Positions 32,678-42,733 of a stretch of 48,601 nucleotides of DNA are shown one piece after another. Source of the DNA: Curtobacterium sp. UCD-KPL2560 (GTDB lineage: Bacteria; Actinomycetota; Actinomycetes; Actinomycetales; Microbacteriaceae); assembly GCF_001705035.1 (NCBI RefSeq), contig NZ_MCIG01000015.1:1-48601 (forward strand). The letters run 5' to 3'. The first letter of the stretch is position 1. Each line of letters begins with the position of its first letter. A program made the translations under genes and the position numbers. The notes under the pieces were generated by a model. That model was not told where the DNA came from and ran no database searches. It worked only from the letters and a program-made list of their open reading frames with translations.

Positions 32678-33085
32678 CTAGGACGCGGGAAAGGTGGAGC
32701 CGAGGAACGCGAAGAGCAGGGTGATCAGGGGCAGGGCGCCCTGCACGAAGGCCGAGTTGAGGTATCGACGCCCGGTGCCGGCGAGGACGACCGCGGCGCC
32801 GAGCATGCTCGCGGTCGAGAACACCACGAGGGTCCACCCGGTGGCGCCGTTGCCCGCGACGACGAGCACGACACCGAGGACCGCGCCGATCGCGAGGAAC
32901 AGGTTGTAGAAGCCCTGGTTGAAGGCGAGGGCGCGGGTGGCCTGCGCCTCGGTCTCGTTCGCGATGCCGAAGACCCGGCGGACGCGAGGACTGCTCCACG
33001 CGACGGACTCGAGGACGAAGACGTACACGTGGACGAGGCCCGCGAGGACCGCACACACGCTCGAGATCACGAGCAGGACCGACAT
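32678..33085 (-). CDS. DUF1304 domain-containing membrane protein
   Basis: 135-residue protein with four transmembrane helices, matching the DUF1304 family (VHVYVFVLESVAW near the start, FNQGFYNLFLAIGA in the middle, QGALPLITLLF near the end). Function unknown. The ATG at 33085 is preferred because GGGAGG lies 9 nt upstream. Another ATG three codons earlier directly abuts that site. Convergent with the siderophore-binding gene across a repeat-filled gap. Confidence 0.88.
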   Translation of the reverse strand: MSVLLVISSVCAVLAGLVHVYVFVLESVAWSSPRVRRVFGIANETEAQATRALAFNQGFYNLFLAIGAVLGVVLVVAGNGATGWTLVVFSTASMLGAAVVLAGTGRRYLNSAFVQGALPLITLLFAFLGSTFPAS

Positions 33086-33202
33086 GGCCTCCATCCTCCC
33101 ACCGCCGGAGGAGTGCTCACGCCGCGGGGCCGGGCGCGGGGGAATGCCGACGGCGGTGGGTCGTCGGGTGCGGGGGGCTGCCGACGGCGGTGGGGTCGCC
33201 GT

Positions 33203-33208
33203 TAGGCT
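33203..33208 (+). promoter_or_regulatory. Leaderless -10 element (chorismate mutase)
   Basis: TAGGCT ends 6 nt before the ATG. The hexamer is identical to that of aroE. Confidence 0.55.
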
Positions 33209-33214
33209 CGGAGC

Positions 33215-33538
33215 ATGAGCGCCGACGAGTCCACGCCCGCTGTCGATCCCGCCGCTGCCGAGGAGCTCGCGGGCATCCGCCAGAGCATCGACAACATCGA
33301 TGCCGCCGTCATCCACATGCTCGCGGAGCGCTTCAAGTACACGCAGCGTGTCGGGTACCTCAAGGCCGAGGCGGGCATGCCGGCGGCGGACCCGGGGCGT
33401 GAGCGGGTCCAGGTGGCGCGGTTGCGACAGCTCGCGGCGGACGCGCACCTCGACCCGGCGTTCGCGGAGAAGTTCCTGAACTTCATCGTCGCCGAGGTCA
33501 TCCACCACCACGAGCGCATCGCGGGCGGCGCCCAGTGA
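33215..33538 (+). CDS. AroQ-type chorismate mutase
   Basis: 107-residue all-helical enzyme that converts chorismate to prephenate for Phe and Tyr synthesis. Family features are LAGIRQSIDNIDAAVIHMLAERF with the Arg and Asp of helix 1, then YLKAEAGMPAADPGRE with the active-site Lys, and a helical C-terminus ending HHHERI. Length fits a stand-alone, unregulated mutase. The start is supported by a leaderless promoter, and the stop overlaps the next start (GTGA), so the lactonase gene is co-transcribed. Confidence 0.92.
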   Translation: MSADESTPAVDPAAAEELAGIRQSIDNIDAAVIHMLAERFKYTQRVGYLKAEAGMPAADPGRERVQVARLRQLAADAHLDPAFAEKFLNFIVAEVIHHHERIAGGAQ

Positions 33539-34869
33539 GCGACGGCCGCGGGGTCGATGATCCGGTGCCGGTGCCGGTGCCGGTGCCGGTGCCGGTGCCG
33601 GTGCCGGGGCTCGACGACCTGCACCTGCTCGTCGGGTCCTACACGGCCACGGGCGGCGGCACCGGGACGGGCATCTCGGTCGTGCACGGTACCGAGGCCG
33701 TGACGGCCGCGGTGATGGACGACCCGTCGTTCCTCGCGGTGTCGGAGGACCGGGTGTACGCCGTGGCCGAGACCGCCGACGGCACCGTGTCCGCATTCCG
33801 GTACGCCGACGGTGCGCTCGAGCACCGGTGGGACGCCTCGGCGGGTGGGGACGCGCCGTGCCACGTGCGGGTCGACCCGTCCGGAGCGCTCGTCGTCACG
33901 AACTACGTGTCCGGGACCGTCACGGCGATCGGTCTCGAGGCGGCGGAGGCGGCTGTGTCCGGTGGCGCGGGCGGGGTCGGCGGAGCCGGCACTGTCGGTG
34001 CTGGCGGGGCCGGTGCTGGCGCTGGTGCTGGGATGGCCGGTGGCGTCGGTGCTGGCGCCGCCGCTGCTCCGTCCGCTGCTGTCCACGGCAGCGGGGACCG
34101 GGTCGTCGTACCCGAGTCCGCCGTCGTCACCGGGATCCTGCCCGACGTCGAGGGTCCGGTCGAGGACCGCCAGGAGGGGCCGCACGCCCACCAGTCGATC
34201 GCGACGCCGGAGGGCACGGTGCTCGTGGCCGACCTCGGCGGCGACGCGCTGCACGAGTTCCGGGTGACCGCGGAGCCGGCGATCGAGCTCGTCCGGGTGC
34301 ACCACCTCGGACCCGGGGTCGGGCCGCGGCACATGGCGTGGCTGCCCGCCGGTGGCGGTCGCCTTGGTGCTGGTGCTGGTGCTGGTGCTGGTGCTGGTGC
34401 TGGTGCTGGTGCTGGTGCTGCTGCTGCCGGTGCGGCCGCTGCTGCCGGTGGCGGTGTCGACCTGATCGTCGCGGGGGAGCTCGACGGTCGCGTGTACCGG
34501 TTGCGTCGGGACGAGGGCGGCGCGTTCGTGCCGGTCGCCTCGGTCGCAGCGTTCGAGGGCCCGGTCGGCGACTCACTGCTCAGCCACGTCGAGGTCGACG
34601 CGGCCGGTCGGGTCCTGGTGGCCGTCCGCGGTCGGGACCTGCTCGTCGTGCTCGACGCCGCCGATGACGGACTGTCGGTCGTCGGGAGTGCCTCGTCGGG
34701 TGGGGTCTGGCCGCGACACTTCGCCCAGGTGCCCGGGTACGTGCTCGTCGCCAACCAGATGTCCGACGCGATCGCGGTCCTGCCCGTCGGCGAGGACGGA
34801 GTGCCCGGCGAGGCGGTCGCGCAGATCGCCGTCGGCAGCCCCGCCTGCATCGTCCCGATGGGGTCCTGA
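33535..34869 (+). CDS. Lactonase family (seven-bladed propeller) protein with low-complexity insertions
   Basis: 444-residue member of the 6-phosphogluconolactonase (YbhE/Pgl) propeller family, recognised by LLVGSYT near residue 29, PSFLAVSEDRVYAV, PCHVRVDPSGALVVTNY, HQSIATPEG, GPRHMAWLP and WPRHFAQVPGYVLVANQ. Two parts are unusual. The N-terminus after the GTG start encodes (Val-Pro)7 from a GTGCCG hexamer tract. Two Gly/Ala-rich insertions, one from a GGTGCT hexamer tract (about 34368-34430), lie in surface loops. Coupled to chorismate mutase and followed after 2 nt by a GNAT gene. The exact substrate is uncertain, as many family members are not true 6-phosphogluconolactonases. Confidence 0.85.
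   Translation: MSDGRGVDDPVPVPVPVPVPVPVPGLDDLHLLVGSYTATGGGTGTGISVVHGTEAVTAAVMDDPSFLAVSEDRVYAVAETADGTVSAFRYADGALEHRWDASAGGDAPCHVRVDPSGALVVTNYVSGTVTAIGLEAAEAAVSGGAGGVGGAGTVGAGGAGAGAGAGMAGGVGAGAAAAPSAAVHGSGDRVVVPESAVVTGILPDVEGPVEDRQEGPHAHQSIATPEGTVLVADLGGDALHEFRVTAEPAIELVRVHHLGPGVGPRHMAWLPAGGGRLGAGAGAGAGAGAGAGAGAAAAGAAAAAGGGVDLIVAGELDGRVYRLRRDEGGAFVPVASVAAFEGPVGDSLLSHVEVDAAGRVLVAVRGRDLLVVLDAADDGLSVVGSASSGGVWPRHFAQVPGYVLVANQMSDAIAVLPVGEDGVPGEAVAQIAVGSPACIVPMGS
33562..33606 (+). repeat. CCGGTG hexanucleotide microsatellite
   Basis: About 7.5 units of CCGGTG in frame near the 5' end of the lactonase gene, encoding alternating Val-Pro. Unit gain or loss would keep the frame. Confidence 0.9.
34368..34430 (+). 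repeat. GGTGCT hexanucleotide microsatellite
   Basis: About ten units of GGTGCT inside the lactonase gene, encoding a Gly-Ala run that lengthens one loop of the propeller. Confidence 0.88.
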
Positions 34870-34871
34870 CC

Positions 34872-35291
34872 GTGCCCGTCGCCGCACCGTACAAGCTCGT
34901 GGTCGGTGCTCCGCCGCTCGATGACTACCTGCGCCTGCGCCGGGACTCCGGGCTCTCGCCGAAGCAGCCGGAGCAGGGCGCCGGGGCGATCGCCGGCAGT
35001 TGGTCCGCCTGCCACGTGGTGGACGCGGACGGGACGCCGGTGGCGATGGGCCGGACGATCGGCGACGGCGGGTGGTACTTCCACATCGCCGACATCGCGA
35101 CCGATCCCGCGCACCAGCGGCAGGGACTCGGGCGGGCGGTCGTCGAGTGGCTCGTGGCCGACGTGCGGGCGCGGGCACCGCAGGGTGCGTACATCACCCT
35201 CGTCGGGGACCCACCCGGGCAGCGGCTGTACCGGTCGCTCGGGTTCGAGGACGTCGCGCCGAGCCTCGGGATGGCGCTGCCGCCGGAGTGA
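34872..35291 (+). CDS. GNAT family N-acetyltransferase
   Basis: 139-residue acetyltransferase. The acetyl-CoA binding motif is IADIATDPAHQRQGLGRAVVEWL (about residues 74-96), with the Q/RxxGxG/A signature. A later YRSLGFEDV matches the C-terminal GNAT element. The acceptor is unknown. It begins 2 nt after the lactonase stop, so translation is probably coupled. It ends 36 nt before the convergent dehydrogenase. Confidence 0.9.
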   Translation: MPVAAPYKLVVGAPPLDDYLRLRRDSGLSPKQPEQGAGAIAGSWSACHVVDADGTPVAMGRTIGDGGWYFHIADIATDPAHQRQGLGRAVVEWLVADVRARAPQGAYITLVGDPPGQRLYRSLGFEDVAPSLGMALPPE

Positions 35292-35327
35292 GCGGCGCGG
35301 CGGCGCGGGGTGCGGTGACGCGGGTGG

Positions 35328-36305
35328 TCAGCCCTCGACGAGGTTGTCGAACGGGCGGCCCTCGGCCAGCGCGGCCACCTGGCGGCGCATCAGCTCGAGG
35401 GTCCGCGGCATGCTGAGGTCCGTGTTGCCGCCCACGTGCGGCGTCAGGACCGTGTTCGGCGTCGTCCACAGCGGGTGCCCGGCCGGGAGCGGCTCGGGAT
35501 CGGTGACGTCGAGCGCCGCCGACAGCCGACCGCTCATGAGCTCCGCGACGAGCGCATCGGTGTCGACGACCCGACCACGGGCGACGTTCACCACGAGCGC
35601 GCCGTCGGGCAGCGCCCCGAGGACGCCCGCGTCGACGAGCCGGTCGGTCTCGTCGGTGAGCGGGGTGATGAGGACGAGCACGTCCGTGTCCGGCGCGATG
35701 GCGGGCAGGTCGGTGAACGCGCGGACCTGCCGGCCGTCCTGCTCCCGCGCGGTGCGGGCGACGACGGTGACGGGGCAGCGCATCGCCTCGAACCGGGTCG
35801 CGATCGCCGAGCCGATCGCACCGTAGCCGACGACCGTCACGCGGCGGTCGGCGAGGGAACGGGTCTCTCGTGCGTCCCACACCCCGGCCGCACGGTCGGC
35901 CTGGAACGCAGCGATCTCCCGGAGGGACGTCAGCGCGAGCCCGACCGCGAGCTCGGCGGTCTCGTCGTCGTGGATGCCGCGGCCGTTCGCCAGGGCGGCG
36001 TGACCCGGCACGTGGGGCACCGCGTGCTCGTACCCGGCGCTCGGCAGCTGCAGCAGCCGGAGGTTCGGCAGGTCGTGGACGTACTGCCACCGGTGCCGAC
36101 CGGCGAAGTAGAACGGCAGGAGCGTGACCGCGACGTCTTCCGGTCGGTCGTACGGCGACTCGACGTCCCACACGTCGAGTTCGACCCCGTCCGGCACGGG
36201 GCCGAACCGGTCGACGAGTGCGGCGAAGGGGAGTGTGACGACGACCGCACGCCCTCCGGCCTGCGTGTCGGGCTGGTCGGAGGGCGTGCGGTCGTCGGTC
36301 GTCAC
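35328..36305 (-). CDS. D-2-hydroxyacid dehydrogenase family protein
   Basis: 325-residue NAD(P)-dependent oxidoreductase of the D-isomer-specific 2-hydroxyacid dehydrogenase family. The nucleotide-binding loop is GYGAIG (160-165). The catalytic Arg243 (NVARGRVVD), Glu271 (DPEPLP) and His290 (LTPHVGG) are present. The GTG start has GGGAG 9 nt upstream. The substrate is not predictable, and glyoxylate or hydroxypyruvate reduction is common in the family. It lies downstream of purL on the same strand, with a slippage-prone 110-nt gap between. Confidence 0.9.
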   Translation of the reverse strand: MTTDDRTPSDQPDTQAGGRAVVVTLPFAALVDRFGPVPDGVELDVWDVESPYDRPEDVAVTLLPFYFAGRHRWQYVHDLPNLRLLQLPSAGYEHAVPHVPGHAALANGRGIHDDETAELAVGLALTSLREIAAFQADRAAGVWDARETRSLADRRVTVVGYGAIGSAIATRFEAMRCPVTVVARTAREQDGRQVRAFTDLPAIAPDTDVLVLITPLTDETDRLVDAGVLGALPDGALVVNVARGRVVDTDALVAELMSGRLSAALDVTDPEPLPAGHPLWTTPNTVLTPHVGGNTDLSMPRTLELMRRQVAALAEGRPFDNLVEG

Positions 36306-36373
36306 GTGCTGGTGCTCCCGTTCGTCGTCGGTGCGCTCGTGCTGTCGGGCGTGGTCGTGCCGCTGGGCGTGGT

Positions 36374-36433
36374 CGTCAGCCGACGGGTGCGGTCGTCAGC
36401 TGACGGGTGCGGACGTCAGCTGTCGGTCCGCGG
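36374..36433. repeat. 20-bp tandem units spanning the purL stop codon
   Basis: Units 36374-36393 and 36394-36413 match at 18 of 20 bases. A more diverged third unit (36414-36433, 13 of 20) contains the last codons and the stop of purL. The DNA further downstream of purL (36306-36373) also repeats GGGCGTGGTCGT. Confidence 0.75.
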
Positions 36434-38797
36434 CGAGAAGGCGCCGTCGGAGTCGAGCGGTCCGCGACCCACGTAGCCCTCGGTGACGTCCTCGGTGATG
36501 ACGTCGCCGAAGCGTGCGGGGAGCGTCGCGCCGTGCGTCGCACGGAGCTCGTCGAGGGTGACCTCGAACGCGTCCTGCACCTCGAGGGAACCCGAGGCGG
36601 CGTCCGTCACGCCGATGCGCAGGACCGGGAAGCCCCGACCGACGCAGAGGCCCTGGAAGCGGACGTCGTCCTCGCGGCGGACCGTCACGATGACCCGGCC
36701 CGTCGACTCGGAGAACAGCGCGGTCGCCGTGTCCACGCCGTCGCGCGTCTCGAGCTCGTCGAGGACCACGCGGGCGCCGAGGCCGAACCGCAGCACCGAC
36801 TCGGCGAGGCTCTGCCCGAGGCCGCCGTCCGCCAGGTCGTGGGCGCTCGTCAGCAGCTGCTCGGACGAGGCCGCGTGCAGGAGGTCGGCCAGCGCCTTCT
36901 CGTTCTGCAGGTCGACCGCCGGGGGACGACCGCCGAGGTGCCCGTGCACGGTGCCGGCCCACGCGGAGCCGTCGAGCTCGAGGCTCGTCGTGCCGAGCAG
37001 GTAGATGTTGTGGCCGTCGTCCTGCCAGCCGGACGGGACGCGCAGGGCGACGTCCTCGATGATCCCGAGCACGCCGACGACGGGCGTCGGGTGGATCGGG
37101 GTCGTGCCCGTCTGGTTGTAGAACGACACGTTGCCGCCGGTCACCGGGATGCCGAGCTCCATGCAGCCGTCCGCGAGGCCCTCGACGGCCTCGGAGAACT
37201 GCCACATGACCTCGGGGTTCTCGGGGGAGCCGAAGTTCAGGCAGTCGGTGACCGCGGCGGGGACGGCACCGGTGACGGCGACGTTCCGGTAGGCCTCGGC
37301 CAGGGCCAGGCGCGCGCCCTGCTTCGGGTCGAGCTGGCAGTACCGGCCGTTGGCGTCGGTCGCGACCGTGACGCCGAGCCCGGTCTCCTCGTCGACGCGG
37401 ATCATGCCGCCGTCGTCGGGGAAGGACAGCGCGGTGTTGCCGAGCACGTAGGTGTCGTACTGGTTCGTGACCCAGTTCTTCGACGCCAGGTTCGGGGAAC
37501 CGAGCAGCTGCAGGAACTGCGCCTTGAGCGCGGGGCCGTCGGCGGGGCGGTCGAGCGACGCGGCGGTGTCTGCCTGCAGCGCATCGATCCAGGTCGGGTA
37601 CGCGACCGGGCGGTCGTACACCGGGCCGTCGACGGCGACCGTGCGCGGGTCGACGTTCACGATCTCCTGGCCCTGCCAGTCGATGACGAGTCGGCCGGTG
37701 CCGGTGACCTCGCCCAGGACGCTCGTCTCGACCTCCCACTTGTCGACGACCGCGAGGAACGCGTCGAGCTTGTCGGGACGGACGACGGCCATCATCCGCT
37801 CCTGGCTCTCCGACATGAGGATCTCCTCGGCGGTGAGCGTGGGGTCACGGAGCAGGACGTCGTCGAGCGAGATGTGCATGCCGCCGTCGCCGTTGCTCGC
37901 GAGCTCCGAGGTCGCGCAGGAGATGCCCGCCGCACCGAGGTCCTGGATGCCCTCGACCAGGTCGTCCTGGAACAGCTCGAGGCAGCACTCGATGAGGACC
38001 TTCTCGGCGAAGGGGTCGCCCACCTGGACGGCCGGGCGCTTGGTTGGGCCGCCCTCGGTGAAGGTGTCCGACGCGAGGATCGACGCGCCGCCGATGCCGT
38101 CGCCACCCGTGCGGGCACCGAAGAGCACGACCTTGTTGCCCGCGCCGGAGGCGTTCGCGAGGTGCAGGTCCTCATGGCGGAGCACGCCGACGGCGAGGGC
38201 GTTGACGAGCGGGTTGCCCTGGTACACCGGGTCGAAGTAGGTCTCGCCGCCGATGTTCGGCAGGCCGAGGCAGTTGCCGTAGAACGAGATGCCGCCGACG
38301 ACGCCGTGGACGACGCGCTGCGTGTCGTCGTGGTCGATCGCGCCGAAGCGGAGCTGGTCCATCACGGCGACCGGACGTGCGCCCATCGAGATGATGTCGC
38401 GGACGATGCCGCCGACGCCGGTCGCGGCGCCCTGGTACGGCTCGACGTACGAGGGGTGGTTGTGCGACTCGACCTTGAAGGTCACCGCCCAGCCGTTGCC
38501 CACGTCGACGACACCGGCGTTCTCGCCCATGCCGACCATGAGGTTCTTCGTCATCTCCGGCGTGACCTTCTTGCCGAACTGCCGGAGGTAGTTCTTGCTC
38601 GACTTGTACGAGCAGTGCTCGGACCACATCACCGAGTACATGGCGAGCTCGCCCGAGGTGGGGCGGCGACCGAGGATCTCGCGGATCTTCGCGTACTCGT
38701 CGGCCTTGAGCCCGAGCGCCTCGTACGGCTGTTCCTTGTCGGGCGTCGCGGCGGCGTCCTGGACGGTGTCGGGCTTCGGGCGAACGTGGGTCGTCAC
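36416..38797 (-). CDS. purL: Phosphoribosylformylglycinamidine synthase subunit II
   Basis: Large subunit of FGAM synthase, about 793 residues, the small-type PurL that needs PurS and PurQ. It uses ATP to amidate FGAR with ammonia supplied by PurQ. Motifs include [20 protein letters not shown] near the N-terminus, [20 protein letters not shown], and the Gly-rich ATP sites of the two AIRS-like halves. The GTG at 38797 is favoured by AGGGAA about 10 nt upstream and by length. A GTG at 38845 overlapping the purQ stop is also possible and would add a Thr/Pro stretch. Last gene of purS-purQ-purL. Confidence 0.96.
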   Translation of the reverse strand: MTTHVRPKPDTVQDAAATPDKEQPYEALGLKADEYAKIREILGRRPTSGELAMYSVMWSEHCSYKSSKNYLRQFGKKVTPEMTKNLMVGMGENAGVVDVGNGWAVTFKVESHNHPSYVEPYQGAATGVGGIVRDIISMGARPVAVMDQLRFGAIDHDDTQRVVHGVVGGISFYGNCLGLPNIGGETYFDPVYQGNPLVNALAVGVLRHEDLHLANASGAGNKVVLFGARTGGDGIGGASILASDTFTEGGPTKRPAVQVGDPFAEKVLIECCLELFQDDLVEGIQDLGAAGISCATSELASNGDGGMHISLDDVLLRDPTLTAEEILMSESQERMMAVVRPDKLDAFLAVVDKWEVETSVLGEVTGTGRLVIDWQGQEIVNVDPRTVAVDGPVYDRPVAYPTWIDALQADTAASLDRPADGPALKAQFLQLLGSPNLASKNWVTNQYDTYVLGNTALSFPDDGGMIRVDEETGLGVTVATDANGRYCQLDPKQGARLALAEAYRNVAVTGAVPAAVTDCLNFGSPENPEVMWQFSEAVEGLADGCMELGIPVTGGNVSFYNQTGTTPIHPTPVVGVLGIIEDVALRVPSGWQDDGHNIYLLGTTSLELDGSAWAGTVHGHLGGRPPAVDLQNEKALADLLHAASSEQLLTSAHDLADGGLGQSLAESVLRFGLGARVVLDELETRDGVDTATALFSESTGRVIVTVRREDDVRFQGLCVGRGFPVLRIGVTDAASGSLEVQDAFEVTLDELRATHGATLPARFGDVITEDVTEGYVGRGPLDSDGAFSPRTDS

Positions 38798-38841
38798 GGT
38801 GTTGTCGTTCCCTGTCACTGGAGTCGGCGTCGGCGTCGCGG

Positions 38842-39546
38842 TCACTTGACCAGCGTCGACTCGATCACGGAGGTGAAGAAGGTGAGGCCGTCCGTGCCGG
38901 AGGCCATCGCCGCGCGGGTGTCGGGACCGAACCCGGCCTCCGTCGCGTGCTCGGGGTGCGGCATGAGGCCGACGACGTTGCCGCGCTCGTTCGAGACGCC
39001 CGCGATGTCGTCGATCGACCCGTTCGGGTTCACGCCGACGTAGCGGAACACGACCTGGCCGTTGTCCTCGATGCGCTTGATCTCGTCGGCGTCCGCGACG
39101 AAGCGGCCGTCGGCGTTCTTGAGCGGGATCGTGATCTCCTGCGCGGCGTCGAAGCCGGAGGTCCACGCGGTGCCGGCGTTCTCGACGCGGAGCTTCTGGT
39201 CGCGACGGATGAACTGCTGGTGCGCGTTGCGCGTGTGCGCCCCCGGCACCAGGCGGGCCTCGGCCAGCATCTGGAAGCCGTTGCAGATGCCGAGGACGGG
39301 CATGCCCTTGCCGGCGGCGTCGATGACCTCGGCCATGATCGGGGCCTTCGCCGCGATCGCACCGGCGCGGAGGTAGTCGCCGTACGAGAACCCGCCGGGG
39401 AGGATGATCGCCTCGACGCCCTGCAGGTCGTGGTTGCCGTGCCAGAGGGCGACGGGCTCGCCGCCGGCCAGTCGGACCGCGCGCTGGGCGTCGCGGTCGT
39501 CGAGTGAGCCGGGGAACGTGACGACGCCGATGCGCATCCGGGTCAC
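38842..39546 (-). CDS. purQ: Phosphoribosylformylglycinamidine synthase subunit I (glutaminase)
   Basis: 234-residue class I glutamine amidotransferase that supplies ammonia to PurL. The nucleophile Cys lies in GICNGFQML (about residues 86-94), and the His-Glu pair in MPHPEHATE near the C-terminus. [15 protein letters not shown] is a PurQ signature. The GTG start overlaps the purS stop (GTGA). Confidence 0.97.
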   Translation of the reverse strand: MTRMRIGVVTFPGSLDDRDAQRAVRLAGGEPVALWHGNHDLQGVEAIILPGGFSYGDYLRAGAIAAKAPIMAEVIDAAGKGMPVLGICNGFQMLAEARLVPGAHTRNAHQQFIRRDQKLRVENAGTAWTSGFDAAQEITIPLKNADGRFVADADEIKRIEDNGQVVFRYVGVNPNGSIDDIAGVSNERGNVVGLMPHPEHATEAGFGPDTRAAMASGTDGLTFFTSVIESTLVK

Positions 39547-39794
39547 GCGTCCGCGACCGTCACGGAGACGACGTCCTCGATCACGGCGTTCGAGAAGACG
39601 TCCACCGCGATCGCGCGGACCTCGTCGAGCTTGGCGTCGTCGACGGGGCCGTCGACCGCGATCTCGAAGCGCTTGCCGATGCGGACGGCGGTCAGGTCGG
39701 AGTGGCCGAGACGGGCGAGCGCGTTGCCCACCGCCTTGCCCTGGGGGTCGAGGATCTCGGCCTTCGGCATGACCTCGACGACGATGGTTGGCAC
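39543..39794 (-). CDS. purS: Phosphoribosylformylglycinamidine synthase subunit PurS
   Basis: 83-residue small subunit that bridges PurQ and PurL. Typical features are [20 protein letters not shown] and the C-terminal FSNAVIEDV. The GTG start has a GGAG site 7 nt upstream. First gene of the purS-purQ-purL operon. Promoter elements would lie in the 147-nt gap shared with the divergent padR gene. Confidence 0.96.
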   Translation of the reverse strand: MPTIVVEVMPKAEILDPQGKAVGNALARLGHSDLTAVRIGKRFEIAVDGPVDDAKLDEVRAIAVDVFSNAVIEDVVSVTVADA

Positions 39795-39895
39795 GTGTTC
39801 ACTCCAGCGCTTGGGTGGGTTGGGTGGGACCGCTCCAGTCTAGGGTCCGCCCACGCCGCGCCGGAACAGTTGTGGAGAAATGGTCCAAGGCGTAT

Positions 39896-39923
39896 GTTCC
39901 AAGTCGAATAGTCGCGTTGGAAC
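39896..39923. promoter_or_regulatory. Candidate PadR operator
   Basis: Inverted repeat GTTCCAA-N14-TTGGAAC ending 18 nt before the padR ATG. A further half-site-like GGTCCAA lies just upstream (39882-39888). The position suits autoregulation of the padR-exporter operon. Binding is inferred. Confidence 0.55.
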
Positions 39924-39941
39924 ACCGGACAGGAGGCACGG

Positions 39942-40550
39942 ATGGCGTCGCTCACACCGCTCGCGTTCGCCGCGCTCGGCCTCCTCGCCGAGGCGCCCAT
40001 GCACCCCTACGAGATGTTCCAGACGATGCTGCACCGGCACGAGGACCAGAACGTCAAGGTCCGGCCGAGCACGCTCTACCACCAGATCGGTCGGCTCGTG
40101 GACCTCGGCTTCGCCGAGGCCCTCGGCACCGGGCGCGAGGGCAACCGCCCCGAGCGCACCACCTACGCGATCACCGACCACGGCCGCGCGGAACTCGAGT
40201 CCGGCCTCCGGCGGATGATCGCCGAGCCGGCTGACGAGTACCCCGAGTTCCAGCTCGCGGTCTCCCACGTCGACAACCTGACCGCCACGGACGCGGTGAC
40301 CGCCCTGCGGGCACGCGCCGACGCACTGCGCGCCCAGCGCGCGGGGTACGACGAAGCCGCCACGGGCCTCCAGGCCAAGCAGCTCGCCGAGCGCTTCTGG
40401 CTCGACGTGTCGTACGTGCGTGGCATGCTCACCGCGCAGATCGAGTGGCTGACCGCCACCGCCGACCGCATCGCGGGCGGCGACATCCCGTGGGACGGCC
40501 CCGCCGTCCCCGACCACGACCACCAGAAGGACCAGGACCCCGCTCGATGA
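39942..40550 (+). CDS. PadR family transcriptional regulator
   Basis: 202-residue DNA-binding protein. The winged-helix domain (about 1-85) includes ALGLLAEAPMHPYEM, STLYHQIGRLVDLGF and the wing RTTYAITDHGRAEL. The C-terminal helical part (about 110-180) is the dimerisation domain. It most likely represses the exporter gene that follows, whose ATG overlaps its stop (ATGA), and responds to a small toxic ligand. An inverted repeat just upstream is its likely operator. The ligand is unknown. Confidence 0.92.
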   Translation: MASLTPLAFAALGLLAEAPMHPYEMFQTMLHRHEDQNVKVRPSTLYHQIGRLVDLGFAEALGTGREGNRPERTTYAITDHGRAELESGLRRMIAEPADEYPEFQLAVSHVDNLTATDAVTALRARADALRAQRAGYDEAATGLQAKQLAERFWLDVSYVRGMLTAQIEWLTATADRIAGGDIPWDGPAVPDHDHQKDQDPAR

Positions 40551-42223
40551 CCGCAACAGCTTCAGCCGACCTCCAGCACGGGAAGAAGCCCTGGCCCGCG
40601 CTCTGGGCCCTCGTCGTCGGCTTCTTCATGATCCTCGTCGACTCGACGATCGTCTCGGTCGCGACGCCCACGATCGCGCAGGCGCTCGACGCCGACATCA
40701 ACTCGGTGATCTGGGTGACCAGCGCCTACCTGCTCGCGTACGCCGTGCCACTGCTCATCACCGGGCGCCTCGGTGACCGCTTCGGTCCGAAGGTGCTGTA
40801 CCAGGGCGGGCTCGTCGTCTTCACGCTCGCCAGCCTCTGGTGCGGGCTCGCCGGGTCGATCGAGGTGCTCATCGTCGCCCGCGTCGTGCAGGGCCTCGGC
40901 GCGGCGATGATGACCCCGCAGACGATGGCGGTCATCACGCGCATCTTCCCGCCGCAGAACCGCGGCGCCGCGATGGGCCTGTGGGGTGCCGTCGCCGGTG
41001 TCGCCTCGCTCGTCGGGCCGATCGTGGGCGGTCTGCTCGTCGACGGCTTCGGCTGGGAGTGGATCTTCTTCGTCAACGTCCCGGTCGGTGTCGTCGCGTT
41101 CGTCCTGGCGCAGCGCTTCGTCCCGTCGTTCGAGCGCCACGGCCACCGGTTCGACTACCTGGGCATCGTGCTGTCGGCGGTGGGCATGTTCCTGCTCGTC
41201 TTCGGCATCCAGGAGGGCGAGACCTACGACTGGGGGACCATCACCGGCCCGATCTCGGTCTGGTCGCTGATCGTCACCGGGCTCGTCGTGCTCGTCGCCT
41301 TCGTGGTCTGGCAGGGCGTGCAGAAGGGCGAGCCGCTGCTGCCCCTCGGGCTCTTCAAGGACCGCAACTTCACGCTCGCCAACATCGCGATCACCGCGGT
41401 CGGCGTCGCGATCTCCTCGTTCGCGCTGCCGATCATGCTCTGGGCGCAGGACGTGCTCCGCTTCTCGCCGACCCAGGCGGCGCTGCTGCTCGTGCCGCAG
41501 GCCGTGCTGTCCGCCGCGCTCGCGCCGCTCGTGGGCAAGAACCTCAACAAGTGGAACCCGCGGTGGGTCGGGGCCTTCGGCCTCGCCTGCTTCTCGGGCG
41601 GGCTGTTCTGGTTCGCCGGGCTGCTGACCTCCGGTGCCGGCTGGGGCTGGACGCTCCTGCCGAGCGCGCTCCTCGGGCTCGCGAACGCCTGCATGTGGGG
41701 ACCGCTCTCGGTCTCCGCGACGCGCAACCTGCCGCCGGCGCTGGCCGGTGCCGGTTCGGGCGTGTACAACACCACCCGGCAGATCGGTGCCGTGCTCGGT
41801 TCGGCCGGTATCGCGGCCCTGATCGAGGCGCGCATCACGGCGGAGTTCCCGTCCGGTGCCGGCTCGAGCGCCGGTGGCGGGGCCGAGCAGCAGGTCGGGG
41901 CACTGCCCGCGTTCCTGCAGCAGCCGTTCGCCACGGCGATGGGGCAGTCGCTCGTGCTGCCGGCCGTGGTGCTCGTCGTCGCGATCGTCGCGGCGCTGTT
42001 CCTGGCGAAGCCCAAGCAGACCACGCAGTGGCAGGGGACCGGCTCGGTGGCGACGCAGCCCGGGGGTGAGCAGGGCGGCGCTGTCGATGGTGCCCCTGCT
42101 GGTGCTCCCGCTGGTGCTCCTGCTGGCGCCCCTGCTGGTGCGCACGCCGCGGCTCCGGCGCCGTCGACCCCGGTCGAGGCGCTGGCAGCGACCGACCACC
42201 ACGGTCGGCACTCGGAGGCCTGA
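40547..42223 (+). CDS. DHA2-type MFS multidrug exporter
   Basis: 558-residue proton-driven exporter with about 14 transmembrane helices, of the EmrB/QacA family. Signatures are LVDSTIVSVATPTIA in helix 1 (the D-x-T-I-V motif), LITGRLGDRFGPK (motif A) and VVQGLGAAMMTPQ. The C-terminal cytoplasmic tail is low complexity, with repeated Gly-Ala-Pro-Ala from a short DNA repeat. Controlled, with the overlapping padR gene, from the upstream promoter. Substrates unknown. Confidence 0.93.
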   Translation: MTATASADLQHGKKPWPALWALVVGFFMILVDSTIVSVATPTIAQALDADINSVIWVTSAYLLAYAVPLLITGRLGDRFGPKVLYQGGLVVFTLASLWCGLAGSIEVLIVARVVQGLGAAMMTPQTMAVITRIFPPQNRGAAMGLWGAVAGVASLVGPIVGGLLVDGFGWEWIFFVNVPVGVVAFVLAQRFVPSFERHGHRFDYLGIVLSAVGMFLLVFGIQEGETYDWGTITGPISVWSLIVTGLVVLVAFVVWQGVQKGEPLLPLGLFKDRNFTLANIAITAVGVAISSFALPIMLWAQDVLRFSPTQAALLLVPQAVLSAALAPLVGKNLNKWNPRWVGAFGLACFSGGLFWFAGLLTSGAGWGWTLLPSALLGLANACMWGPLSVSATRNLPPALAGAGSGVYNTTRQIGAVLGSAGIAALIEARITAEFPSGAGSSAGGGAEQQVGALPAFLQQPFATAMGQSLVLPAVVLVVAIVAALFLAKPKQTTQWQGTGSVATQPGGEQGGAVDGAPAGAPAGAPAGAPAGAHAAAPAPSTPVEALAATDHHGRHSEA

Positions 42224-42330
42224 CCCGCGACCCTGCTGACCCCGGCCCCGTGCCGTCCCCGTCGTGGGGCGGTGCGGGGCCGGTGTCGTTCGCGGGGGGT
42301 CCGAGCGCGGGTGGTACCGGGGGCCGCGAG

Positions 42331-42676
<346 letters not shown>

Positions 42677-42733
42677 GCGTCCGCCGGGACGCGGTCGCCC
42701 GACCCTGCTCCCGCCCGGCAGCCCCCGCGGCCC

